The notes under the pieces: model-generated | Told to the model about the DNA's origin: nothing | What the model saw: only the letters and a program-made list of their open reading frames with translations | Databases searched by the model: none | From: Flavobacteriales bacterium | GTDB lineage: Bacteria; Bacteroidota; Bacteroidia; Flavobacteriales_D; Sanyastnellaceae | Assembly: GCA_002862785.1 (NCBI GenBank) | Contig: PKDZ01000005.1 | Span: forward strand, 1-64,000 | Direction of reading: 5' to 3' | Length of the DNA stretch: 64,000 nt | Shown here: one piece after another, positions 51,869 through 61,243 of the stretch | Position numbering within the stretch: the first letter of the stretch is position 1 | Layout of the letters: every line of letters starts with the position of its first letter | Program-made: the position numbers and the translations under genes

Positions 51869-51900
51869 TTGTTCAGCCCTTTCCGTCATTCGTAAAACAA
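51869..51900. promoter_or_regulatory. Operator-like inverted repeat, degenerate copy 3
   Basis: TTGTTCA (51869-51875), 18 nt, AAAACAA (51894-51900, 5 of 7). Same spacing; it abuts the stop codon of the MerR gene. Confidence 0.45.
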
Positions 51901-52800
51901 TCAAAGGTTGAGCAATGCCCCCAGGAGGGACTGACCATCGCCGTAACAAGCGATGCGCTCGGAGGGGCTTTCGACCCCGTTGAACACCCGGCCCGCATAG
52001 TGGAAATGGAGCGCGGTGGTGGAGGATTCCCTGAGGACCCGATTGAAATAGTCCTTCACCCCATTCTCTGCAGGATACGTGGTACAGTACGCCACACAGT
52101 TGAGGTTGGGGAATTGAGCGTCCAGCTGGGTGAGGTCCTCGAGCGGGACAGATTGTCCAAGGAACAGGCTCTTGTAACCGGCACTCCGCAGCAGGTAATG
52201 CACCATCAGCAAGCTGATGTCGTGAATCTCCCGCTCGGGCAGGAACAAGGCGAACACCGTTCCCGTGTAAGACGGGTCGACGGAGGGCAATTCATCCACT
52301 GCACGGAAAAGCCGCTGGCGAATCAGGTTGCTCACGAAATGCTCGTGTGCCGGGCAAATGGCGTTGGCTAGCCACAGCATGCCGATTTGTCCCATGAAAG
52401 GAAGGTAGAGGCGCAACAGCAGGTTACTAAACCCGGATTGCTCTTCGAAGGTCTTGGAGACGCTGCGGAACAACTGCTCGTCAAAGTTGAGCATGCTGAT
52501 CTTCAACATACCGAGCCAGTGGTCTTCGCGATCGGAGACGGTCTCCAAGGCCCGGAGTGCCTTTCCCATTTCGCTCTCGCCCATGGCGGCGATGCGCGAA
52601 ATCTTGTGGCCGTTCTGGTTGAGCAGGCTGACATTGAGCAACAGCTTCAAATCCTCGCTCGTGTAGTACCGGATGTTGGTCGATGTGCGCCTTGGATTCA
52701 GCAGGCCATAGCGCTGTTCCCACGCCCGGATGGTGTGGGCTTTGATCCCGGTGAAATGCTCGAGATCCTTGATGGAAAATTCCTGCACGAGTGCGTTCAC
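51901..52800 (-). CDS. CarH/LitR-like MerR regulator with B12-binding photoreceptor domain
   Basis: A 299-residue regulator. Residues 7-75 are a MerR winged helix (FSIKDLEHFTGIKAHTIRAW, EQRYGLLNPRR). Residues about 95-170 fit the helical cap of CarH, with the adenosylcobalamin motif W-x9-EH (Trp143, Glu153-His154). Residues about 178-299 are a Rossmann-like cobalamin domain with ExHDIS (His193 as lower-ligand candidate) and YKSLFLGQSVPLEDL. CarH proteins are AdoCbl tetramers that leave DNA in light. No ATG opens the frame; GTG 52800 or GTG 52788 (giving MQEFSIKDL) is the start. An ECF sigma gene follows. Confidence 0.9.
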   Translation of the reverse strand: MNALVQEFSIKDLEHFTGIKAHTIRAWEQRYGLLNPRRTSTNIRYYTSEDLKLLLNVSLLNQNGHKISRIAAMGESEMGKALRALETVSDREDHWLGMLKISMLNFDEQLFRSVSKTFEEQSGFSNLLLRLYLPFMGQIGMLWLANAICPAHEHFVSNLIRQRLFRAVDELPSVDPSYTGTVFALFLPEREIHDISLLMVHYLLRSAGYKSLFLGQSVPLEDLTQLDAQFPNLNCVAYCTTYPAENGVKDYFNRVLRESSTTALHFHYAGRVFNGVESPSERIACYGDGQSLLGALLNL

Positions 52801-52878
52801 ATTCGAATCAACACCCAGTCCTTCCGGATGTTTCCCAAAGATCGCTCCGGACGTAAATTCGGCAGGCCCCCAGAGCCG

Positions 52879-54024
52879 ATGCCCATGCCCAAAATTCACC
52901 TGTTCGACGACAACGCCTGCCGTCGCCTCTACCCTTTTCACCTCGTGGGGGGTGTTGAACGAATCCGGCATGGTGCCTTCACACAACGCGAGCGGTGGGA
53001 CCGGGTCGAACAGGAGTTGATGGACCGGGGGGCGACCGGTGAACTGCACGTGAACTCCCGTTGGATTCCGGACGCGGATACCGCCTCTGACCTGATGTCG
53101 GCTGGACCCCATCCAATGGAGCATGAGGGCACTCCATTGACGCTGGGATTCACTCCATCGGGTGAGGGATCCCCATCCATTCCAGCACCCCGTGTCCCGA
53201 GGATGCTCGACCACGCCAACGACTTGTTCTCGGGCCTGGAGGAACAGATTGACCAGGACCTCAATGAGATGATGTCGAGCTGGCAGCTGAAGGCCATTCA
53301 GGTCGACACGCCAACGCAGGTCTACGGAACAGCGGATCGAGTTCTGGTCGCCGGGAATGCCGTGGTCCGAGCGGCCACCCTGGACACCTCGGGCGGGGCC
53401 ATTGTCATCGGCCCCGGTGCAAGAATCGAACCCGGCAGTCACCTTGAAGGGCCGGTCGTCGTCCACGAAGGGGCCGTGGTCCGAACCGGAGCCCACATCC
53501 GGGGGGCCACCATCATCGGCCCGCACTGCAAGGTTGGCGGCGAGATTTCCAACGTGAACTTCCAAGGTTGGGCCAACAAGGCGCACGGCGGTTTCCTGGG
53601 CAACAGCGTTATCGGCCACTGGTGCAACCTCGGGGCCGGAACCATCTCAAGCAATCTCAAAAACACCTACGGCTCCGTGCGGCAATGGTCTCTTGCCACC
53701 GGACGGATGGAAGACTCTGGACTGCAGTTCTGTGGCGTCCTGATGGGGGACCACAGCAAATGCGGCATCGGCACCACCCTGAACACGGGCACCATCCTCG
53801 GTCCGGCCTGCGTGGTTTTCGATGCGGGCTTTCCCCCGAAACACCTCGCTGCGTTCTCCTGGCATGATGCCCGGTCCGGGAAGACGGTCCTGCACGACCT
53901 CGACCGCATGCTGGCCACGGCCGAAACGGTGATGGCCCGTCGAAACGTGACCCTTTCGGCCGCGTCGCGAGACAATCTGTCAGCCCTGTATGACCAAGCC
54001 GTGGGTCAGGGGGCCTCAAACTGA
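52879..54024 (+). CDS. GlmU-family putative sugar nucleotidyltransferase, Bacteroidota type
   Basis: A 381-residue protein. The N-terminal part (IHLFDDNACRRLYPFHLVGG) is the Bacteroidota-specific GlmU-like N-domain rather than a canonical pyrophosphorylase. Residues about 160-340 form a left-handed beta-helix of hexapeptide repeats (AIVIGPGARIEPGSHLEGPV, VVHEGAVVRTGAHIRG, ATIIGPHCKVGGE) with GNSVIGHWCNLGAGTISSNL. It is likely an acyl- or nucleotidyl-transferase in nucleotide-sugar metabolism; the exact reaction is not established. ATG 52879 and 52885 are both possible. It is divergent from the CarH-like gene. Confidence 0.88.
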   Translation: MPMPKIHLFDDNACRRLYPFHLVGGVERIRHGAFTQRERWDRVEQELMDRGATGELHVNSRWIPDADTASDLMSAGPHPMEHEGTPLTLGFTPSGEGSPSIPAPRVPRMLDHANDLFSGLEEQIDQDLNEMMSSWQLKAIQVDTPTQVYGTADRVLVAGNAVVRAATLDTSGGAIVIGPGARIEPGSHLEGPVVVHEGAVVRTGAHIRGATIIGPHCKVGGEISNVNFQGWANKAHGGFLGNSVIGHWCNLGAGTISSNLKNTYGSVRQWSLATGRMEDSGLQFCGVLMGDHSKCGIGTTLNTGTILGPACVVFDAGFPPKHLAAFSWHDARSGKTVLHDLDRMLATAETVMARRNVTLSAASRDNLSALYDQAVGQGASN

Positions 54025-54069
54025 CATTGTGTCCCCGCCGACCGTCCTGGAGGCGTTCCGGCCCGATTT

Positions 54070-56535
54070 GTGACCTTCACCGACCCGATGCCTGAACAGA
54101 ATCCCCTGCACCACCTTCTTTCCGATGAGGCCGACGACCAGCTGAGCATTCCCCTGCTGAGTTCGGAGGACGAGGCCGCGATGGAACGCGAATCCACACC
54201 GGAGGACCTGCCCATCTTGCCGCTCCGGAACACGGTTCTGTTTCCGGGCGTGGTCCTCCCCATCAATGTCGGGCGCGACCAGAGCCTCAAGTTGCTCAAA
54301 GAGGCCAACAAGGGAGGACACGACATCGGTGTCATGACCCAACGGGATGGTGAGGTGGAAAATCCAGCCTCCGCCGACCTCCATGACGTGGGCACCGTGG
54401 CCCGCATCGTCAAGATGCTGCGGATGCCGGACGGTTCGAACACGGTCATCATCCAAGGCAAGCGCCGCTGCCGCATGGGTGACGTCGTGAGCGAAGAGCC
54501 CTACCTGCGGGCCAAAGTCACCCCCTTCCCGGACGCTTCGGAAGATTGGTCGGACACCGAGAAAGAGGCCCTCCAGCAAAGCCTGCAGGAGATGAGCATG
54601 GAGGTGATCCAGCACAGCCCCAACCTTCCGTCGGAGGCGGCCATCGCCATCAAGAACATCGACTCCTTGCGTTTTCTCGTCCACTTCATCGCCGCCAACA
54701 TGAACGCGGAGAAGGAGCAGAAACAGGGTCTTCTGGAGGTCGACGGCCTGAAGGAACGGGTCGAAAAGGTGATGGTGCTCCTCGGCGAGGAACTGCAGGT
54801 GCTCGAACTCAAGAACGACATCCAGAGTCGCGTCAAGACCGACATCGAGAAGCAGCAGCGCGAGTTCTTCCTGCACCAGCAGATGAAGCAGATCCAAGAG
54901 GAGCTCGGGTCCGACCCCCACAAGGAGGACATCGCCGGCAAGAAAGCCCGGGCCGAACTCAAAGATTGGCCCGAGAAGGTGGCGGAGACCTTTGCCAAGG
55001 AAATCGGCAAGCTGGAGCGGATGAACACCCAGAGCGCCGAGTACAGTGTGCAATCCAACTATTTGGATCTCCTGCTCGACCTGCCTTGGAACATCACCTC
55101 GGAAGACAACTTCGACCTCGCCCACGCCCAGGAGATCTTGGATGAGGATCATTATGGGTTGGAGAAGGTCAAGGAGCGCATCATCGAGCACCTCGCGGTG
55201 CTCAAATTGAAGGGCGACATGAAGTCCCCCATCATCTGCCTGTACGGGCCTCCGGGGGTGGGCAAGACGTCACTCGGCAAGTCCATCGCCAAGGCCTTGG
55301 GCCGTGAATACGTTAGGATGTCCCTCGGCGGAATGCGGGATGAAGCCGAAATCCGCGGTCACCGCAAGACTTACATCGGCGCCATGCCCGGTCGGATCAT
55401 CCAGAACCTGAAGAAATCAGGCGCCTCCAACCCGCTCTTTGTCCTCGACGAAATCGACAAGCTGAGCCGGGACTTGCATGGCGACCCCTCTTCCGCCATG
55501 CTCGAAGTGCTCGATCCGGAGCAGAACAGCGCCTTTTACGACAATTACCTCGAATTGGACTATGACCTCTCCAAGGTCATGTTCCTCGCCACCTCCAACA
55601 GCCTCGCCACCATCCAACCCGCTCTCCGGGACCGCATGGAGATCATCGAGGTCTCCGGCTACACCGTCGAGGAGAAGGTGCAGATCGCCAAACGTCACCT
55701 CATCGGCAAACACGTCGACGAGACCGGCATCACGGCCGTCCAGATCGACATCCCGGATGCCACCCTCGAGAAGATTTGCGCGGAGTACACCAACGAAAGT
55801 GGCGTCCGCGGGTTGGACAAGCGCATCGCCAAGGTGGTTCGCCATCGGGCCGTGCAGGTTGCCATGGACGTGAAGCACGAGGTCGCCATCCAACCCGAGG
55901 AACTCACCGACATCCTCGGCCCCTCGCACGAGAAGGAGCGCTACGAAGGCAATGATGTGGCCGGGGTGGTCACGGGCCTCGCCTGGACGCCGGCCGGCGG
56001 CGACATCCTGTTCATCGAGACCAGCATCGTCAGGGGAAAAGGCAAACTCACCCTGACGGGCAACCTGGGCGACGTGATGAAGGAAAGCGCCGTCATCGCC
56101 CTGCAATACCTCAAGGCCCACGCGGCGGACCTGGACCTCGACCCAAAGGTGTTTGACACGTACGACGTCCATGTTCATGTGCCGGCTGGCGCCATCCCGA
56201 AGGACGGTCCCTCGGCGGGCATCACCATGCTCACAGCCCTCGCCTCCGTCTTCACGCAGCGAAAGGTGCGGAAGTTTTTGGCCATGACCGGTGAAATCAC
56301 CCTTCGCGGTCAGGTCCTGCCGGTCGGCGGCATCAAGGAAAAGCTCTTGGCCGCGCGCCGCGCCGGCATCAAGGAAATCGTCTTGTGTGAAACCAACCGC
56401 AAGCACGTCGAGGACATCCAGGCACGATACCTCAAGGGCCTGCGTTTCCACTACGTGCAGAACATGACCGACGTGATTGACCGCGCCTTGCTCAAGGAAG
56501 TGGTCGACAACCCCCTCAAGGTGACCGCCGAATGA
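54070..56535 (+). CDS. lon: ATP-dependent protease La
   Basis: An 821-residue (GTG 54070) or 815-residue (ATG 54088) cytoplasmic AAA+ protease that degrades misfolded and regulatory proteins. The N-domain [20 protein letters not shown], Walker [21 protein letters not shown], Walker [21 protein letters not shown], sensor [12 protein letters not shown], and the protease domain with the catalytic Ser in [11 protein letters not shown] and Lys in [15 protein letters not shown] are all intact. Its stop overlaps porQ (ATGA). Confidence 0.97.
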   Translation: MTFTDPMPEQNPLHHLLSDEADDQLSIPLLSSEDEAAMERESTPEDLPILPLRNTVLFPGVVLPINVGRDQSLKLLKEANKGGHDIGVMTQRDGEVENPASADLHDVGTVARIVKMLRMPDGSNTVIIQGKRRCRMGDVVSEEPYLRAKVTPFPDASEDWSDTEKEALQQSLQEMSMEVIQHSPNLPSEAAIAIKNIDSLRFLVHFIAANMNAEKEQKQGLLEVDGLKERVEKVMVLLGEELQVLELKNDIQSRVKTDIEKQQREFFLHQQMKQIQEELGSDPHKEDIAGKKARAELKDWPEKVAETFAKEIGKLERMNTQSAEYSVQSNYLDLLLDLPWNITSEDNFDLAHAQEILDEDHYGLEKVKERIIEHLAVLKLKGDMKSPIICLYGPPGVGKTSLGKSIAKALGREYVRMSLGGMRDEAEIRGHRKTYIGAMPGRIIQNLKKSGASNPLFVLDEIDKLSRDLHGDPSSAMLEVLDPEQNSAFYDNYLELDYDLSKVMFLATSNSLATIQPALRDRMEIIEVSGYTVEEKVQIAKRHLIGKHVDETGITAVQIDIPDATLEKICAEYTNESGVRGLDKRIAKVVRHRAVQVAMDVKHEVAIQPEELTDILGPSHEKERYEGNDVAGVVTGLAWTPAGGDILFIETSIVRGKGKLTLTGNLGDVMKESAVIALQYLKAHAADLDLDPKVFDTYDVHVHVPAGAIPKDGPSAGITMLTALASVFTQRKVRKFLAMTGEITLRGQVLPVGGIKEKLLAARRAGIKEIVLCETNRKHVEDIQARYLKGLRFHYVQNMTDVIDRALLKEVVDNPLKVTAE

Positions 56536-57569
56536 GGCGCACAGCAGCCTCCGTCCTTGCGATGCTCCTGATGGTTCTTTCTGGCGGCCTTCTGGCGCAG
56601 GATGGTGCATCGAGACCGGGGTTGCTCGACCTGCCCCTGTCCGCACGACTCGCGGGTTCCGCCGAGAGCATGGGGGCGCCCCTGACCTCTACACTCGGCG
56701 ATGTCCTGGGCCAGCCCGCCCTGCTCGATTCGACCCATGCAGGACAGCTCCACCTTGGGTACATGGACTTCTTCTCAGGCGCCGCGCAGGCGGCGGTGCT
56801 GTACGCACGACAACCGGAAAAGCGGAAGTGGGTCTGGCACACCGGATTCCGAAACCTGGGCTTCGGCACCTTCACCGGCCGTGATCCGGTCGGGGTCGAA
56901 ACCGGCAGCTTCACAGCCTCCGATGTCGCGTGGGTCAGTGGCGCCGCCCTGCCCCTCGACACCAACCTGACGCTCGGCACATCCCTCTGGCTGGGTCAAA
57001 GCCTTCTGGCGGACCGCCGGTCCAACTTCGCCCAGGTCGAGGTCGGCCTCACTTATCTCCGCCAAAATCGGCAGCTGAGGCTTGCCGCCCTGTGGCGTCC
57101 ATGGGGCGGGATGACCAACGTGGGCGGCTCGGGCTCATCGGACCGCTTTGAAGGTGAACTGAGCGTCTCCCTCGCCAAGGGATTCGAGAATGCCCCCTTC
57201 ACCTTGCTGGCCACCTACGATGAGATGCAGTCCTGGGATCTCGCTCCCGAGGGACTGTATGACGACACCATCGATCCTTTGACCGGGGACACCATTCCCA
57301 ACGGAACTTGGGCCTTTGGCGACCGTCTGCTGCGCCATCTGGCCATTGGCACCGAGCTCGATCTGGGCAGCGGACTCCGCTTCCGCTTCGGCTATCACCA
57401 CCGCAGGAGACAGGAATTGCGGCTGGCGGCTGCCCCCGGCACGGCCGGATTCGCATGGGGATTGGATTTCACCGTCAGAAGGTTCCAACTTGCGGTCGCC
57501 AGAAACACGTACCACACTGCCGGTGCGTCAACCCACCTGGCCATCCGGACCCGACTCACAGACCGTTGA
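56532..57569 (+). CDS. porQ: Type IX secretion system protein PorQ
   Basis: A 345-residue outer-membrane beta-barrel protein. The signal peptide is residues 1-23 (GGLLAQ). Features of the PorQ/PorV-like family include LLDLPLSARLAGSAESMGAP, DVLGQPALLDSTHAGQLHLG and YMDFFSGAAQAAVLYARQ, followed by alternating amphipathic strands to the C-terminus. PorQ takes part in the T9SS that exports proteins with CTDs such as those at 4331-6244, 7973-10222 and 47958-51146. It overlaps lon by 4 nt and precedes cmk by 4 nt, a conserved Bacteroidota order. Confidence 0.92.
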   Translation: MRRTAASVLAMLLMVLSGGLLAQDGASRPGLLDLPLSARLAGSAESMGAPLTSTLGDVLGQPALLDSTHAGQLHLGYMDFFSGAAQAAVLYARQPEKRKWVWHTGFRNLGFGTFTGRDPVGVETGSFTASDVAWVSGAALPLDTNLTLGTSLWLGQSLLADRRSNFAQVEVGLTYLRQNRQLRLAALWRPWGGMTNVGGSGSSDRFEGELSVSLAKGFENAPFTLLATYDEMQSWDLAPEGLYDDTIDPLTGDTIPNGTWAFGDRLLRHLAIGTELDLGSGLRFRFGYHHRRRQELRLAAAPGTAGFAWGLDFTVRRFQLAVARNTYHTAGASTHLAIRTRLTDR

Positions 57570-57573
57570 CCCC

Positions 57574-58266
57574 ATGACCCGAATCCGCATCGCCATCGAC
57601 GGACTGAGCGCCTCCGGAAAAAGCACCCTGGCACAGGGGCTCGCCAAGGCGTTGAACTACCTCTACATCGACTCCGGCGCCATGTATCGTGCCGTGGCGC
57701 TGTTCGCCTTGCGGGAGAAGCTGGTCGACCGGGAGGGTCGCCTCGACGAGGCCGGTCTGGTCGCCTCCTTGGACCGCGTGTTCCTGACGTTTCGATTCAA
57801 CCCCGCGAGTGGCCGGGGAGAAATCTGCCTCAATGGACGAAATGTGGAGAAGGAAATCCGGACGCATGAAGTGTCCCGTTGCGTGAGCCTCATCGCCAAG
57901 GTGGGGGCCGTCCGGGACAAATTGGTCAAATCCCAGCAGCAGATGGCCGCGGCCGGCGGGGTCGTCATGGATGGTCGCGACATCGGAACTGTCGTGTTGC
58001 CCGACGCCGAAGTCAAGTTCTTCATGACCGCCAGTGCCGAGGCCCGGGCGGGTCGTCGTTATGCCGAACTGTTGAGGCGCGGCCGCACGGTTTCGCTCGA
58101 GGACGTCCGCGCGAACTTGGCGGAACGGGACCACATCGACAGCACCCGTGAGCAAGGGCCGCTCAAGCAAGCCGAGGATGCCGTGGTCATCGACAACAGC
58201 GACCTGTCCATCGAACAGCAGTTCGAGCACATGATGTCCCTCGTCCAGGAGCGTCTGAATGGGTAA
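57574..58266 (+). CDS. cmk: Cytidylate kinase
   Basis: A 230-residue NMP kinase making CDP/dCDP from CMP/dCMP. The P-loop is IDGLSASGKSTLAQGLA (residues 8-24); YIDSGAMYRAVALFAL, VVMDGRDIGTVVLPDAEVKF, RAGRRYAELLRRG and RDHIDSTREQGPLKQAEDAV are the other family blocks. ATG 57574 was chosen over the upstream in-frame starts inside porQ. The final 8 nt overlap the next gene. Confidence 0.97.
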   Translation: MTRIRIAIDGLSASGKSTLAQGLAKALNYLYIDSGAMYRAVALFALREKLVDREGRLDEAGLVASLDRVFLTFRFNPASGRGEICLNGRNVEKEIRTHEVSRCVSLIAKVGAVRDKLVKSQQQMAAAGGVVMDGRDIGTVVLPDAEVKFFMTASAEARAGRRYAELLRRGRTVSLEDVRANLAERDHIDSTREQGPLKQAEDAVVIDNSDLSIEQQFEHMMSLVQERLNG

Positions 58267-61234
58267 GGCCATTCGCCCCTTGATTCTGTCGCTGATCGGG
58301 CTCTGGTTTGCTGGCTGCCTCGCAACCAGCGCACCGCCAACCGCTCTCGAGCCCATCCGCCCGGCCTTCCTCGCAGGAGACACCGCGTTGGCCCGTGCCC
58401 AACTCGATAGCCTGTCGATGGAGGAGCGCATCGCCCAGCTGATGATGGTGCCTCTCTACTCCAAGCCCGGAGAACCGGAAAGTGCAGCCTCCGTGGCCAC
58501 CCTCATCACCGAACTCGGGGTCGGCGGCGTGATCGCGATGCAAGGGAACAAGGCCAACACGGCCCGAAACCTGCACCATCTGGACAGCCTGGCCCGACAG
58601 AGAAGCGGCGTCGGCCTCCTCACCGCGATGGATGCAGAATGGGGTTCCGGCATGCGGTTGCCCGACGGCATCCGGTTCCCCAAGGCCATGGCCCTCGGTG
58701 CCATTGAAGATGTCGACCTCATCCGCCAAGCTGGCCGGGTGGCGGGATATGAATTGCGGGCGCTCGGTGTGGACATGGACTTCGCCCCGGTGGTGGATGT
58801 GAACAGCAATCCGGACAACCCCGTCATCGGCAATCGGTCTTTCGGCTCTGATCCCGATGCGGTGGGCACACGCGGCTTGGCCTGGGCCGAAGGACTCCGT
58901 GCCGCCGGGGTCATGGCGTGCGCCAAGCATTTTCCTGGACACGGCGATGCGGACCTGGATTCCCACTTGGCCCTGCCCCGCATCCTGTCGGACAGCGCCA
59001 CGTTGTCTCAAATCGAACTCCCCCCCTTCCGCCATCTCATCCACGGGGGCGTCGAAGGGGTGATGACCGCCCACCTCGAGGTCCCGGCCCTCGACAGTGT
59101 GACCGGGCTTCCCACCTCGCTGTCCCCTCTCGTCATCGGCAACCTGTTGCTCGATTCCCTCGGATTCGAAGGTCTCGTGTTCACCGACGCCCTCACCATG
59201 GCGGGGGTGGCGGAACCGGTCCCACCGGGCACCCGCGAAATCGAGGCGCTGCGGGCCGGCAATGACATCCTGCTGTTCCCCTCCTCTCCCGCCTTGGTCG
59301 TCGACAGCATCATGGCCGCCCTGTCCTCGGGACGGCTCGACACAGCCCGGGTGGAGGAAGCCTGCCTCAAGGTCCTGCTCGCCAAGCAGTGGGGCGAGAG
59401 TACTGTGCCCCTGCTGGGCCAGCTCCACCTCGCCACCCTGCAGCGCACGCTCCGTGAACACATGTTGACCCGCCTCGGGCCGGTCCACACCAGTCGATCC
59501 GACGCGGATGTCGTGCTCGTGATCGTAGGCAACCGGGGAGAAGCCCTTGAAGACCGGTTGCGGCTGGCTGTGCCGGACCTGGAGGTCATCCGTCAAGGCA
59601 AGGGCGCCCTCACCCCCATCGACGTCGCAGGCCTGGTCCGTCGCGTGGACGGAGCCGACCGCATCCTTCTCGCCTTCCTCGACGAAAGCAACCGGCCCTC
59701 GCGGCGTTTCGGAATTCCCTCGGGCGGGGAATCCTTGGTGAACGGCCTGGCCGGACTCGGTGCGGATCTGGACATCGCCCTCTTCACGAGTCCCTATGCC
59801 CTCCAGCACCTTCCCGCCGTGGACGGTGCGGGTTGGCTCATCGCGTTCCACGAGGATGACATGACCCAGGAAGCTGCCGGCGCCGCGTGGTGCCTGGAGG
59901 GGGCGGCCCTTGGTCGATTGCCCGTGGATGTGGACTCGTGGACGGCCGGCATGGGCCTCCCGACCCCCGCGCGACGCCTTCCCCACGCCTCGGCTTCGGC
60001 AGGCTCTAAGATGGGCGAGCGTCTCGACAGCTTGGCCAACGAGGCCATTGGCATGGAGGCCACGCCAGGCCTTCGGCTTCTCGTGGTTCAAGGAGACTCC
60101 ATTCGATACGACCGTGCACTCGGCACCCTGGGCGATTCGGCGGCCAGCCCAGTGACCCGGGAGACCCTGTACGATCTGGCCTCCATCACAAAGGTGGCCA
60201 CGTCCACCCTGCTCACCATGATGACCGTGGAGCGCGGGATGCTCGACCTCGACGCTCCGCTGTCCACCCTCCTCCCCGACCGGGAAGGCATCGTCCTCGA
60301 CGAGGAATTGGGGCGCCGGACCCTGCGTGATCTCCTCGCCCACCGTTCAGGGATGCCGGCGTGGATCCCGTTCTACCTCGACCTCGTCGCCCATGACGAT
60401 ACGACGGCCTCCGCCCTGACCGATACGGTCCAATCCGGCTGGATGGAAGTTCGTCCTGGTCGGTGGATGGACCCCTCCTGGTGCGACACCATCCACCACC
60501 GCATCCGGACCACCACTCCCCGCGAGCCTGGACGATATCGGTACAGCGATCTCGGCTACTACCTGCTCCAGGAAGTGCTCGAATCCCTCTGGAATGCTCC
60601 ACTTGACCGGCTGGCCGACAGCCTCATCCACGCTCCGCTCGGATTGCAGCGCATGGGGCACCGACCGCTGGAGTGGAGTCACCGGGCCGATCTCGCCCCT
60701 ACCGAACTCGACACCCTTTTCCGCCAAGACTGGATTCGGGGCTCGGTGCACGATCCCGGAGCGGCCATGATGGGCGGTGTCGCCGGGCATGCTGGTCTGT
60801 TCTCGGATGCCCATGACCTCGCGGTCCTCCTCGAGGCGATGCGACGTGGTGGGGAATGGAATGGAGTCCGCCTCGTCCGTCCTGAAACGGTGCAGGACTT
60901 CACTGCGCGGGCTTTTCCCGAGGAGGACAACCGGCGCGCCATCGGCTGGGACAAGCCCGGACTCGAAGAGGACAGCGGCGCCAGCGGCAACGCCGGAAGC
61001 TGGTCGAGCTTCGGACACAGTGGGTTCACCGGTACATTGGCTTGGACCGATCCCGAGGGTGGTTGGACTGCCATCTTCCTCAGCAACCGGATTTGTCCAG
61101 ATGCCGAGAACCGCACCCTGATTGACGAGGACATCCGCACCAAGGCCCTCTGGATCATCGAAGAGGAACTCGGCCTCCCCCATCGCTTTGACCCTCCTGC
61201 ACCCGCCGACCCGGGGAGCGTTTCCCCGCGTTAA
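58259..61234 (+). CDS. Lipoprotein fusion of GH3 glycosidase and class C beta-lactamase-like serine hydrolase
   Basis: A 991-residue lipoprotein (lipobox FAGC at about 17-20). The N-half (about 35-390) is a NagZ-like GH3 domain: DMDFAPVVDVNSNPDNPVIG, the His/Asp motif CAKHFPGHGDADLDSH and the nucleophile in GLVFTDALTM. The C-half (about 600-980) is a serine beta-lactamase/PBP4* fold with SITK near 642-645, YSDLGYYLL, and HSGFTG near the end. Such fusions are typical of Bacteroidota and are thought to act on peptidoglycan (N-acetylglucosaminidase plus a peptidase or amidase-like activity). It starts 8 nt inside cmk. Confidence 0.93.
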   Translation: MGKAIRPLILSLIGLWFAGCLATSAPPTALEPIRPAFLAGDTALARAQLDSLSMEERIAQLMMVPLYSKPGEPESAASVATLITELGVGGVIAMQGNKANTARNLHHLDSLARQRSGVGLLTAMDAEWGSGMRLPDGIRFPKAMALGAIEDVDLIRQAGRVAGYELRALGVDMDFAPVVDVNSNPDNPVIGNRSFGSDPDAVGTRGLAWAEGLRAAGVMACAKHFPGHGDADLDSHLALPRILSDSATLSQIELPPFRHLIHGGVEGVMTAHLEVPALDSVTGLPTSLSPLVIGNLLLDSLGFEGLVFTDALTMAGVAEPVPPGTREIEALRAGNDILLFPSSPALVVDSIMAALSSGRLDTARVEEACLKVLLAKQWGESTVPLLGQLHLATLQRTLREHMLTRLGPVHTSRSDADVVLVIVGNRGEALEDRLRLAVPDLEVIRQGKGALTPIDVAGLVRRVDGADRILLAFLDESNRPSRRFGIPSGGESLVNGLAGLGADLDIALFTSPYALQHLPAVDGAGWLIAFHEDDMTQEAAGAAWCLEGAALGRLPVDVDSWTAGMGLPTPARRLPHASASAGSKMGERLDSLANEAIGMEATPGLRLLVVQGDSIRYDRALGTLGDSAASPVTRETLYDLASITKVATSTLLTMMTVERGMLDLDAPLSTLLPDREGIVLDEELGRRTLRDLLAHRSGMPAWIPFYLDLVAHDDTTASALTDTVQSGWMEVRPGRWMDPSWCDTIHHRIRTTTPREPGRYRYSDLGYYLLQEVLESLWNAPLDRLADSLIHAPLGLQRMGHRPLEWSHRADLAPTELDTLFRQDWIRGSVHDPGAAMMGGVAGHAGLFSDAHDLAVLLEAMRRGGEWNGVRLVRPETVQDFTARAFPEEDNRRAIGWDKPGLEEDSGASGNAGSWSSFGHSGFTGTLAWTDPEGGWTAIFLSNRICPDAENRTLIDEDIRTKALWIIEEELGLPHRFDPPAPADPGSVSPR

Positions 61235-61239
61235 CTTCG
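61232..61239 (+). promoter_or_regulatory. -7 element abutting bshA
   Basis: TAACTTCG has one mismatch to TAnnTTTG and ends 4 nt before the ATG at 61244. It overlaps the stop of the preceding gene. Confidence 0.4.
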
Positions 61240-61243
61240 TCCC

